A DNA stretch of 17,395 nt from Thermoplasmata archaeon. Its GTDB lineage: Archaea > Thermoplasmatota > Thermoplasmata > Lutacidiplasmatales > UBA184. Positions 7,185-14,206 of the stretch are shown here, piece by piece. Position 1 is the first letter of the stretch. Every line of letters starts with the position of its first letter. The notes below the pieces were generated by a model. The model was not told the origin of the DNA, made no database searches, and was given only the letters and a program-made list of their open reading frames with translations. Where the stretch lies: NCBI GenBank assembly GCA_030039135.1, contig JASHQN010000186.1, positions 1-17,395 on the forward strand, written 5' to 3'. The translations under genes were made by a program, and so were the position numbers.

Positions 7185-7292
7185 GGCCCGCTATCCGGCC
7201 GGAGGGAAAACTCCGGCGGACTCCGTATGGGCGGGGGGCCAAACGTCAAGGGACGTCCTCCTATCGGCGGACGATCCGAAGGAGGGTACGAG

Positions 7293-9692
7293 GTGCAACC
7301 TCGGGGAGACCGCGTCGCGTTCGGCGCTCCCGGCATGGCCCCCCGGTGGTCGCACAGCAACAAGGATGGGGTCGGCACGGCCTATTCCGCCGATTCGAGG
7401 GTCTGGTACACGCTCTGGCGCGGGATCCTCACCGAGGCCTATTTCCCGACCATCGATCGACCGCAGCTGCGGGACCTCGAGTTCCTGATCACCGACGGAC
7501 GCTCGTTCTTCCACGAGGAGAAGCGAGCCGTGCGGTCCGTCACGGAGCGAATCTCCGAGCATTCGCTCGGCTACCGGATCCGCGGCGAGGACCCGGACGG
7601 CCGCTACCGCATCGTGAAACGGGTCATCAGCGACCCGCACCTGCCCTGCGTCTTGGTGAACACGCAGCTCGAGGTTCCGGACCCGGAGCTCGCCGCGCGC
7701 CTACGGCTCTACGTCCTCGCCGCGCCGCACCTCGATGTGGGCGGCTGGGGCAATAGCGCCACCGTTCAACGGATCCTGGACCGGACCGTCCTGACCGCCG
7801 AGAAGGACCGAGCCGCCCTCGCCCTCGGTTGCTCGGTACCGTTCTCGGACGCGTCGGTGGGCTACGTCGGGGCGAGCGACGGTTGGACGGACGTCTCGCA
7901 ACACCTCGGGCTCACCTGGCACTTCGACCAGGCCCCGAACGGCAACGTCGCGCTCACGGGCGAGGTACCCCTCGCCGGCTCGATGGGGTTCACGCTCGGC
8001 CTCGCGTTCGGCGAGTCGGTGCCCGCGGCCCTCACGGCCCTGTTCCAGTCTCTCGACACGCCCTTCGACCTCCACCTGCGCCGATACCGCCAGCAGTGGG
8101 CCCGCTCGGCGACCCACGAGCACCCCCTCGCGCATCGAACGGGCGACGGCGGAGCGCTCTACCGGGCGAGCCGATCCATCCTGCTGGCCCACGAGGACAA
8201 GATCTACCCCGGGGCGTTCATCGCGTCGCTCTCCATCCCCTGGGGCGCGTCGAAGGGGGACGAGGACCGCGGCGGCTACCATCTGCTCTGGACCCGCGAC
8301 CTCTTCCATACGGCCAACGCGCTTCTCGCGGCGGGATCGACCGAAGCGCCGCTGCGGGCCCTCATCTATCTCGCGACCCGCCAGCAGCCCGACGGGGGGT
8401 TTCCTCAGAACTTTTGGGTCGACGGCACGCCGTACTGGCGAGGAATGCAGCTCGACGAGGTCGCGCTGCCCATCCTCCTCGCTCGCCGGCTGTACGACGC
8501 GAGCGCGCTCGGGGAGTTCGACCCGTATCCGATGGTCCGCAACGCCGCGCGCTTCCTGATCGTCCACAGCCCGGTGACCGAGCAGGACCGGTGGGAGGAG
8601 GTTAGTGGCTACTCGCCCTCGACGCTCGCGATCTGCATCGCCGCGCTGACGACCGCTGCAGCGATCGCGCGGCGCCGCGACGACCCGGCGGCCGCCGAGT
8701 TCGTTCAGCAGTACGCCGACTTCCTCGAGAGCCGGGTCGAGCGCTGGACGGTCACGACGTCGGGCACCCTCGTGCCGGGGATCCGGCGCCACTACGTGCG
8801 GATCCGTCCGGCCGACGTCAACGACCCGATCCCCCACGAGGGATCCGACCTCGGCACCGTTCGGCTTTCGAACCTTCCGCCCGGTACCCCGAACGAGTTT
8901 CCGGCCTCGGAGATCGTGGACGGCGGATTCCTGGACCTCGTGCGGTTCGGGGTCCGTCGCGCCGACGACCCGCTCATCCTAGACTCCGTGCGAGTCATCG
9001 ACCGCGTCCTGAAAGTGGATACCCCGTACGGGCCGGCGTGGCACCGCTACAACCACGATGGGTACGGTGATCGCGAGGACGGGGGTCCGTTCGTCGAGTG
9101 GGGTCAGGGGAGAGCCTGGCCGCTGCTCACCGCGGAGCGGGGCCACTACGAACTCGAGCTCGGCAACGATCCGAAGCCCTACCTTCGGGCGCTCGAACGG
9201 TTCGCGACGCGGACCGGCCTACTGCCCGAACAGATCTGGGACCAGCCGGACCAGCCCGAGATCCACCTCGAGTTCGGTCAGGGGACCGAGTCGGCGACGC
9301 CGCTGTGCTGGGCGCACGCCGAGTACGTGGTGCTCTTGCGCTCGATCGCCTACGGGAAAGTGTTCGACCGGGTCGACGAGGTGGCCCAGCGCTATCTCGG
9401 CCATCACCGGCCCGATCGACGGTTCGAGATCTGGAAATTCGGCCGCCGACCGAGCGCCGTTTCCCCGGAGGAGACGCTCCGGGTGATTGCGGAACGGCCG
9501 TTCCGGCTTCACGCGAGCGACGACGACTGGGCGCGGCCGAAGGACTACGAGTCGACGAACTCGGGTCTCGACCTCCATTACGTCGACCTCGCACCGCTCG
9601 GTCGGCCGGGCCGCTCGTGGAAATTCACGTTCTACTGGACGGACGAGGACCGCTGGGAGGGCTCGGACTTTTCGGTCACCGCCGTGGAATGA
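7293..9692 (+). CDS. Glycoside hydrolase family 15 enzyme (glucoamylase/glucodextranase type), intracellular
   Basis: The 799-residue protein has the layout of prokaryotic GH15 enzymes: an N-terminal beta-sandwich domain (RWSHSNKDGVGTAYS through EAYFPTIDRPQLRDLEFL), an (alpha/alpha)6 catalytic barrel, and a beta-rich C-terminal part (from about 680) ending FTFYWTDEDRWEGSDF. Barrel landmarks include LLWTRDLFHTANAL, QPDGGFPQNFWVDG, WEEVSGYSPST (E435/E436, expected to include the general acid), GQGRAWPLL and PEQIWD (E646, expected general base). Such enzymes release glucose from non-reducing ends of alpha-glucans. No signal peptide is visible, so it probably acts on internal glycogen or maltodextrin. 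An in-frame open frame extends far upstream antisense to the permease; I chose GTG 7293 because GGAGGGT sits at 7281-7287 and family homology begins there. Family members also include trehalase, so substrate is inferred. Confidence 0.88.
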   Translation: MQPRGDRVAFGAPGMAPRWSHSNKDGVGTAYSADSRVWYTLWRGILTEAYFPTIDRPQLRDLEFLITDGRSFFHEEKRAVRSVTERISEHSLGYRIRGEDPDGRYRIVKRVISDPHLPCVLVNTQLEVPDPELAARLRLYVLAAPHLDVGGWGNSATVQRILDRTVLTAEKDRAALALGCSVPFSDASVGYVGASDGWTDVSQHLGLTWHFDQAPNGNVALTGEVPLAGSMGFTLGLAFGESVPAALTALFQSLDTPFDLHLRRYRQQWARSATHEHPLAHRTGDGGALYRASRSILLAHEDKIYPGAFIASLSIPWGASKGDEDRGGYHLLWTRDLFHTANALLAAGSTEAPLRALIYLATRQQPDGGFPQNFWVDGTPYWRGMQLDEVALPILLARRLYDASALGEFDPYPMVRNAARFLIVHSPVTEQDRWEEVSGYSPSTLAICIAALTTAAAIARRRDDPAAAEFVQQYADFLESRVERWTVTTSGTLVPGIRRHYVRIRPADVNDPIPHEGSDLGTVRLSNLPPGTPNEFPASEIVDGGFLDLVRFGVRRADDPLILDSVRVIDRVLKVDTPYGPAWHRYNHDGYGDREDGGPFVEWGQGRAWPLLTAERGHYELELGNDPKPYLRALERFATRTGLLPEQIWDQPDQPEIHLEFGQGTESATPLCWAHAEYVVLLRSIAYGKVFDRVDEVAQRYLGHHRPDRRFEIWKFGRRPSAVSPEETLRVIAERPFRLHASDDDWARPKDYESTNSGLDLHYVDLAPLGRPGRSWKFTFYWTDEDRWEGSDFSVTAVE

Positions 9693-9771
9693 CCGGACCG
9701 CGGAACTCGTGCTCTCCGGGGGCGCGCTGCCGGGGCTCCGGCGGCGCTCGTCAGACCGGGCTGACGGAGTC

Positions 9772-9779
9772 GGTTTACT
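9772..9779 (+). promoter_or_regulatory. Weak TATA-like element upstream of uspA
   Basis: GGTTTACT lies about 25 bases before the ATG at 9802, the distance expected for a leaderless archaeal start, and no Shine-Dalgarno is visible before that ATG. A second AT-rich stretch (CTTTATTGA, 9790-9798) sits directly before the start. Weak match, inferred. Confidence 0.3.
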
Positions 9780-9801
9780 GTCCGCCGAACTTTATTGATC
9801 G

Positions 9802-10266
9802 ATGCCCGAGATCCATGAGGTTGCCGTCGCGACGGACGGGTCTGGGCCGGCGGCCGCGGCGTTCCAAACCGCCTGCGACCTCGCGACGCTCGCGGGAGCG
9901 CGCCTGACGATCGTAGCGGTGGTGCCTCCCGAGCACGTGTTCACCCCGGAGGGGCGCGTCCTCTGGCAGAGCGCGGAAGGGGACCGTCGGTTCTTTCAGG
10001 AGCTCCTCGCGCGCTCGCGCGAGGCCGCCGAACGGTCGGGAGTTCGTGCGGTCGCGGCCGTAATGCCCGAAGGGCCCGTGGTGGAGCAGCTCCTCAACTT
10101 CGTCGACGAGCACCGCCCGGATCTGCTGGTCGTCGGCGCCCGCGGACTCTCCCCGACCCGCCGCATCCTGGTCGGTAGCGTGAGCGATGCGCTCGTCCAT
10201 CACGCGCGCTGCTCGGTGCTCGTCGTCCGGGGTGCGGCCCCTCCGGGGCCCGCGTCGACCGCATGA
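9802..10266 (+). CDS. Universal stress protein (UspA family)
   Basis: A 154-residue single-domain Usp. The N-terminal strand VAVATDGSGPA and the C-terminal ATP-binding signature G-2x-G-9x-G-S (G112, G115, G125, S126) followed by VSDALVHHARCSVLVVR are complete, so it belongs to the ATP-binding subgroup. These cytoplasmic, usually dimeric proteins respond to stress; the specific role here is unknown. The ATG at 9802 follows a 109-base gap after the GH15 gene with a weak TATA-like element, so it probably has its own promoter. It is convergent with the ABC permease gene. Confidence 0.88.
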   Translation: MPEIHEVAVATDGSGPAAAAFQTACDLATLAGARLTIVAVVPPEHVFTPEGRVLWQSAEGDRRFFQELLARSREAAERSGVRAVAAVMPEGPVVEQLLNFVDEHRPDLLVVGARGLSPTRRILVGSVSDALVHHARCSVLVVRGAAPPGPASTA

Positions 10267-10267
10267 C

Positions 10268-10289
10268 CCCGGGAGGCTCCTCCCCCGGG
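10268..10289. terminator. GC hairpin between convergent uspA and ABC permease genes
   Basis: CCCGGGAGG (10268-10276) can pair with CCTCCCCCGGG (10279-10289) with two bulged C residues and a very short loop. It begins 1 base after the uspA stop and lies in the 49-base convergent gap. There is no T-tract, so a terminator role is only a possibility. Confidence 0.3.
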
Positions 10290-10315
10290 CGGCCGATCGC
10301 GTCCGAGCCGAGGGT

Positions 10316-11173
10316 TCACTCCACCTTCAGGTAGCGGGAGGCGAGGGCCGTGCCCACGGCGATCATCAGGACGGCGAAGGCCGCGAGGTAGGCGAGGTAC
10401 GTCAGGTCCGAGCCCGAGAACTGGCCGTAGGTCATGACGTCGCGGGAAAGCTGGGCGGAGAAGCCGACGGGGTTCACGCTCGCGATGTCCTGCATCCACT
10501 TCGGATAGATCGACGTGGGGAACATCGCCCCGCTCGCGAACATGAGGGGCATCGTGATGAAGTTCGAGATCACACCGGGGGTCTGCCAGTCGGTGCTGGA
10601 CGCGGTGATCGCTAGGAAGAACGCGGAGAAGCCGACGCCGAGCAGGACGAGTCCCGAGATCGACGCCAGCCAGCCGAGGGCGTTCCCATGGAGCGTGACG
10701 CCGAACGCCAGGGCAGCGGCCATCATGACCGGGATCTGCACGAGGCCGCGGGTCGCGGAGCCGAGCGCCTTCGAGAGATAGACGGTCGCTTTGCTCGTGG
10801 GCGTGATCAGGATGCGCTTCATGAATCCGAAGCGCTTGTCCTGGATCGTGCTCATCGCCCCGAACATCCCGATCGCCAGCATGCCCGTCGAGAGCACCCC
10901 GGGGAGCAGGAACGACAGGTAGCCCGTGCCCGGCGGGGCGTGCAGCAGGAACTGGTCGAGCTCGCTGCTCGGGACCTGAGAGAGCATTCCGCCAAAGAAC
11001 GCGAGCCACATGAACGGCTGGACCAACGTGATCACGATCACCCACGGGTTGCGGAACGTCTTGACCAGCTCGCGCGCGTAGAGGCCGTAGAACTGCGTCA
11101 TCTGCCCTACGCGCCCGTCCCCCAGCCTGACGACCGTCGCCGGTAGCGTCACCGACTCCGTTGCGGTACTCAT
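10316..11173 (-). CDS. ABC-2 type transporter permease (drug-export type)
   Basis: The 285-residue protein has a short cytoplasmic N-terminus, then FRNPWVIVITLVQPFMWLAFFGG, and about six membrane segments with the ABC-2 layout. A typical amphipathic region, MSTIQDKRFGFMKRILITP, lies between the second and third segments, and a PLMFASGAMFPTSIYPKWMQ loop precedes the last part. These are features of DrrB-like permeases that export drugs, lipids or polysaccharides. ATG 11173 is chosen because it overlaps the ATPase stop codon by 4 bases (ATGA), whereas the open frame upstream is antisense shadow. It is the last gene of the PadR-ATPase-permease operon. The exported substrate is unknown. Confidence 0.88.
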   Translation of the reverse strand: MSTATESVTLPATVVRLGDGRVGQMTQFYGLYARELVKTFRNPWVIVITLVQPFMWLAFFGGMLSQVPSSELDQFLLHAPPGTGYLSFLLPGVLSTGMLAIGMFGAMSTIQDKRFGFMKRILITPTSKATVYLSKALGSATRGLVQIPVMMAAALAFGVTLHGNALGWLASISGLVLLGVGFSAFFLAITASSTDWQTPGVISNFITMPLMFASGAMFPTSIYPKWMQDIASVNPVGFSAQLSRDVMTYGQFSGSDLTYLAYLAAFAVLMIAVGTALASRYLKVE

Positions 11174-12159
11174 CGCCGGGCCCTCCGCAGGTTCATGTAG
11201 AACTTCCGGTAGTCCTGAACGTCCCCTCCGGATTGGTCGAGCCGCTTGCCCGTGATGTCGATGAAGACCGTCTCGAGGCTGGGCTTCTCGACGTTGATCC
11301 GTCGGATCCCATCGGTCTGCAGCGCGCGGAAGATCTCGGGGAGCACGACCTCCGCCGACGAGACCCGCAGGATCCACGTGTTCCCCTGGCTCCGGACGTT
11401 CGAGACGCCCGGGATCGCCTGCAGCTTGTCCACCGTCACGGGCTCGCTGGTCTCGATCTCGATGAAGTCCTCCTTCACGCGGCTCTTGAGCTCGGAGGGC
11501 GTCCCGACCGCGACGAACTTGCCGTGGTCGATGATCGCCACGCGCCCGCAGAGCGCGTCGGCCTCCTCCATGTAGTGGGTCGTGAGGAATACCGTGACGC
11601 CGAACTGCTTGTTCACTCCCGTGATCAGGTCCCAGAGCATGCGGCGAACGTTCGGATCGAGGCCGATCGTCGGCTCGTCCATGAAGATGATCTCGGGCTG
11701 GTGGAGGAGGGCGAGGGCGATCTCCATCTTCTTCCGCATCCCGGTCGAATAGGTTCCGACCCGATCCTTCCGGCGATCGGAGAGCTCGAAGTAGTCGAGC
11801 AGACGGTCGGCCCGCTCTTTCCAGTCACCGAGGCGCTGGAGCTTGGCCTGCAGCCAGAGGTTCTCCCAGCCGGAAAGGTCGTCGTCGAGAATGACCTCCG
11901 CCGCGACCCACCCGACGCGCTGCTTGACGTGCATCGGGTCTTTCGTGACATCGAACCCGGCCACGCTCGCGCTGCCCTCCGTGATGTCGCTGAGCCCCGT
12001 GAGGACCTTGATGATCGTCGTCTTGCCGGCCCCGTTCGGACCGAGGAGCCCGAAGACGGAACCGTTCGCAACCGACATGTCGACGTGGTCGACCGCGACC
12101 AGCTTGTCGTAATGCTTGGTCAATCCGTGGGCCGAGATCGCCCATCCGTTCCCGCTCAC
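11170..12159 (-). CDS. ABC transporter ATP-binding protein (DrrA/CcmA type)
   Basis: The 329-residue protein carries Walker A GPNGAGKTT (40-48), signature YSTGM (137-141, in place of LSGGQ, as is common in this subfamily), Walker B IIFMDEP (157-163) with IGLDP, and switch histidine H195 in TTHYMEEAD. A C-terminal extension from about 225 resembles DUF4162, found on drug- and exopolysaccharide-export ATPases. It should power the ABC-2 permease encoded immediately downstream. At the Q-loop the usual glutamine appears replaced (GWVAAEVILDDDLSG, A87 at the expected place), which may be real subfamily variation. GTG 12159 overlaps the padR stop by 4 bases, and its own stop overlaps the permease start by 4 bases. 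Confidence 0.92.
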   Translation of the reverse strand: MSGNGWAISAHGLTKHYDKLVAVDHVDMSVANGSVFGLLGPNGAGKTTIIKVLTGLSDITEGSASVAGFDVTKDPMHVKQRVGWVAAEVILDDDLSGWENLWLQAKLQRLGDWKERADRLLDYFELSDRRKDRVGTYSTGMRKKMEIALALLHQPEIIFMDEPTIGLDPNVRRMLWDLITGVNKQFGVTVFLTTHYMEEADALCGRVAIIDHGKFVAVGTPSELKSRVKEDFIEIETSEPVTVDKLQAIPGVSNVRSQGNTWILRVSSAEVVLPEIFRALQTDGIRRINVEKPSLETVFIDITGKRLDQSGGDVQDYRKFYMNLRRARR

Positions 12160-12722
12160 GGTTTCCTCCCGCGCGCTCGGCGCGCCGGGACCGCCAGGAT
12201 CGGCACGGCCTTGCGACGGAGCGCGTCGACGTGGGCCGCCAGCTCGGCGAGGACATCCGCCCGTAGGGTCTGCATCCCTGGGCTCCGAGCTCCGGCCCCT
12301 TGAGGGGCCGCGAGGGCCGCGTTCACCGCGTCCAGGGCCCGTCGCAGGCGTAGCAAGAGGAAGGTCCCGACGTCCTCAACACCGGCCACTTCGGCCCATA
12401 GGGGCGAAAGATCCGGGGCGCGGGGGGTCCAGGATGCCGTCCGTGCCCGGAGTCGAGCGAGCATCGTGCGGCCCTCGGGAGTGATGGAGTACACGCGGCG
12501 TCGCCCAACGACTCGAGATCGAGCGAGCCCTCGCGTCGTGAGCCGGTTCAGCGCCGGGTAGACCGCGCCGGGGCCGGGCCGCCACGCGCCTTCGGTCCTC
12601 TCCGCGATCTGCTCCGAGATGAGGTAGCCGTGGATCGGCCCGCGTCGGGCCATCTGGGCGAGGGCGTAGAGGCCGAGGAGACCTCCGCGTCCGCCGCGGT
12701 CGACCGGACTCCGCGCGACCAT
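12156..12722 (-). CDS. PadR family transcriptional regulator
   Basis: A 188-residue protein with a PadR winged-helix domain in the first 95 residues: LLGLYALAQMARRGPIHGYLISEQI (helices), GAWRPGPGAVYPALNRLTTRGL (recognition helix region), and a VVGRRRVYSITPEG wing. The C-terminal helices (about 100-188) are the dimerisation part, ending in an Arg-rich tail. PadR proteins usually repress their own operon until a small compound binds, and often sit with exporters. Here padR is the first gene, coupled by a GTGA overlap to the ATPase. ATG 12722 lies 30 bases or so downstream of a TATA element that overlaps an ATGT-N8-ATAT site, fitting autorepression. The inducing ligand is unknown. Confidence 0.88.
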   Translation of the reverse strand: MVARSPVDRGGRGGLLGLYALAQMARRGPIHGYLISEQIAERTEGAWRPGPGAVYPALNRLTTRGLARSRVVGRRRVYSITPEGRTMLARLRARTASWTPRAPDLSPLWAEVAGVEDVGTFLLLRLRRALDAVNAALAAPQGAGARSPGMQTLRADVLAELAAHVDALRRKAVPILAVPARRARGRKP

Positions 12723-12741
12723 CGGACGTTGGACGCCGGGT

Positions 12742-12758
12742 ATGTAGATAACTATATC
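12742..12758. promoter_or_regulatory. Divergent padR/tag promoter with PadR-operator candidate
   Basis: In the 62-base gap between padR (minus) and tag (plus), ATGT-N8-ATAT at 12742-12757 differs by one base from the PadR consensus ATGT-N8-ACAT that I recall for the family. It overlaps the TATA-like core ACTATATC (12751-12758), which reads as GATATAGT on the minus strand. The predicted transcription starts, about 26 bases either side, fall near 12729 (padR) and 12781 (tag, next to ATG 12785). Binding and autoregulation are inferred. Confidence 0.5.
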
Positions 12759-12784
12759 GTAATCGTAACTTCACGGTGCGTCCG

Positions 12785-13387
12785 ATGATCCGTTGCACCT
12801 GGGCCTCCGACGCCGATCCGCTGATGCGGGACTATCACGACCGGGAGTGGGGCGTGCCGGTCCATGACGACCGCCAGCACTTCGAGTTCCTTGTGCTCGA
12901 AGGCGCCCAGGCGGGGCTGAGCTGGTCGACGATCCTCCGCAAGCGGCCGAGCTACCAGCGGGCGTTCGACCGCTTCGACCCGGCGAAGGTGGCCCGGTTC
13001 ACCCCGGCCCGGATTCGGACGCTGGTGGCCGATCCGGGAATCATCCGCAACCGCCGGAAGATTGAGTCGGCGGTGGGGAACGCGCGGGCGTTCCGCTCGA
13101 TCCAAGCAGAGCGGGGGAGCTTCGACGCCTATTGTTGGGACTTTGTGGGGGGAAGGCCCCGACAGAACCGATGGAGGGTCCCTTCGCAGATCCCGGCGAG
13201 CTCGCGGGAATCCGACGCGTTCAGCGCGGATCTGCGACGGCGAGGGTTCAGCTTCGTCGGCTCCACGATCGTCTACGCCCACATGCAGGCCGTCGGCATG
13301 GTGAACGATCACCTCGTCCGCTGCTTCCGCTATCCCGAGATCCGCCGGCTCGCGTCGACCACCGCTTCGCGCTCGCCGGCGCGATAA
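12785..13387 (+). CDS. tag: DNA-3-methyladenine glycosylase I
   Basis: The 200-residue protein aligns by eye with E. coli Tag along its length: MIRCTWAS at the start, YHDREWGVPVHD, LEGAQAGLSWSTILRKR, DPGIIRNRRKI, IPASSRESDAFSADLRRRGFSFVGSTIVYAHMQAVGMVNDH near the end. The four zinc ligands are all present (C4, H18, H176, C180), and E39 corresponds to the active-site glutamate. It removes 3-methyladenine from alkylated DNA to begin base excision repair. I chose ATG 12785 because Tag begins M-x-R-C and because the promoter predicts transcription starting at about 12781; a GTG at 12776 is the alternative. It shares a promoter region with the padR exporter operon, so alkylation repair and export could be co-regulated. 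Confidence 0.92.
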   Translation: MIRCTWASDADPLMRDYHDREWGVPVHDDRQHFEFLVLEGAQAGLSWSTILRKRPSYQRAFDRFDPAKVARFTPARIRTLVADPGIIRNRRKIESAVGNARAFRSIQAERGSFDAYCWDFVGGRPRQNRWRVPSQIPASSRESDAFSADLRRRGFSFVGSTIVYAHMQAVGMVNDHLVRCFRYPEIRRLASTTASRSPAR

Positions 13388-13538
13388 CCCGAGGTGGGAT
13401 CGCTCCAGGGCACGGCGCAGGGCGTCCTCAACTCTTCGGGACGCGCGCTCCCAAGCGCCGGCGCGGCCCGAACGGCGGGTCTTTCCAACCCGACGGACGG
13501 CTCGCCGGCACGACCGAGGTCGCGGGGATGCCCTCCGT

Positions 13539-14066
13539 CTAGATGGGGTGGCGGCGCCGCCCGCCGTGACGCGCTCGGCGAGCCGGGGCGGCCGCGGTGC
13601 GTGGCGAGCTAGGGGGTGGAGGGTGAGGGTGGCGGTGGCCGGTCGCGCCTCCGGCGATCAAGGGCGAGCCCAGCGCGAACCGTCCGTACGAGATCCCCCG
13701 CACGCCTCTCAGGTCTTCGGCCGCGGCGATCACCTCGCTGCGTTTCCCGGCAAGCGCGAGGATCTGCATGCAGGACCCTCCTTCCAGATGGACGTGCGAG
13801 GACGACCGGATATGGTCTCCCCAACGGTGCTCGGCCGCCGTCACGCGCTTGAGGAGGTTCGGCGCCTCGTGACGATAGAGCAGCATGAGGCAGCCGACGG
13901 CATCCGAGTTCGGGTCGCCGAGCTCCTCCTCCCCGAGTTCCTTTCGGATCAGCGCGCGCACCGCATCGGAGCGGCTCGGAGAGTTCCGCTGCTTGACCCA
14001 CCGGTCGAGGGCCGCCAGCAGCTCGGGCTCCATGGACAACCCGAGTCGGACCACGCCCTTGGCCAC
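13539..14066 (-). CDS. nikR: Nickel-responsive regulator NikR with His-rich C-terminal extension
   Basis: The 175-residue protein has an N-terminal ribbon-helix-helix (VRLGLSMEPELLAALDRWVK through SRSDAVRALIRKEL, 1-45) and the NikR ACT-like domain. The four nickel ligands are conserved: H80 in AEHRWGD, and H91, H93 and C99 in HVHLEGGSC. NikR binds DNA as a tetramer when nickel is present and represses nickel uptake genes. The family usually ends near residue 135; here about 40 more residues rich in Pro, Arg and Ala follow, with an HRHPH cluster (144-148). The start is GTG 14066, with a weak TATA-like CATCATAGG about 25 bases upstream. It lies 140 bases downstream of the nickel permease gene on the same strand, which is its likely target. 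Confidence 0.88.
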   Translation of the reverse strand: MAKGVVRLGLSMEPELLAALDRWVKQRNSPSRSDAVRALIRKELGEEELGDPNSDAVGCLMLLYRHEAPNLLKRVTAAEHRWGDHIRSSSHVHLEGGSCMQILALAGKRSEVIAAAEDLRGVRGISYGRFALGSPLIAGGATGHRHPHPPPPSSPRTAAAPARRARHGGRRRHPI

Positions 14067-14182
14067 GGCCGGACATCCGTCGGGCGCCTATGATGGCTTC
14101 CCTGCGGGGAGCCCACTCGCGGTCGTTCGGACGGCGCGGCCGAGGGACCCCAGTGGGGCCCGACCGTTCGTTGGACCCGATC

Positions 14183-14205
14183 GAGCCGGGAGTATCCCCG
14201 GGCTC
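14183..14205 (-). terminator. Hairpin just downstream of the nickel permease gene
   Basis: GAGCCGGG (14183-14190) pairs with CCCGGGCTC (14197-14205) with one bulged base and a 6-base loop, starting 1 base after the NiCoT stop codon in the direction of transcription. There is no U-tract. It could end or attenuate transcription between the permease and nikR, or protect the 3' end of the permease mRNA; inferred. Confidence 0.4.
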
Positions 14206-14206
14206 C

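Noticed and set aside
6720..7292. A 190-codon N-terminal extension of the GH15 reading frame
   Set aside because: It is the antisense shadow of the TSUP permease gene, is highly charged and low in complexity, and family similarity begins only after GTG 7293.
7701..8837. 378-codon minus-strand frame opposite the GH15 gene
   Set aside because: Arg/Val/Glu-rich antisense shadow with no domain; the plus strand has clear GH15 motifs throughout.
11161..11377. N-terminal extension of the ABC permease frame
   Set aside because: It lies within the ATPase gene in another frame; ATG 11173 with its ATGA overlap is the credible start.
11161..12303. 380-codon plus-strand frame opposite the ABC ATPase
   Set aside because: Antisense shadow; the minus strand has complete Walker A, signature and Walker B motifs.
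13388..13538. Possible small gene or RNA between tag and nikR
   Set aside because: The 150-base convergent gap shows no Shine-Dalgarno, TATA-like sequence or convincing fold; short open frames there are compositional.
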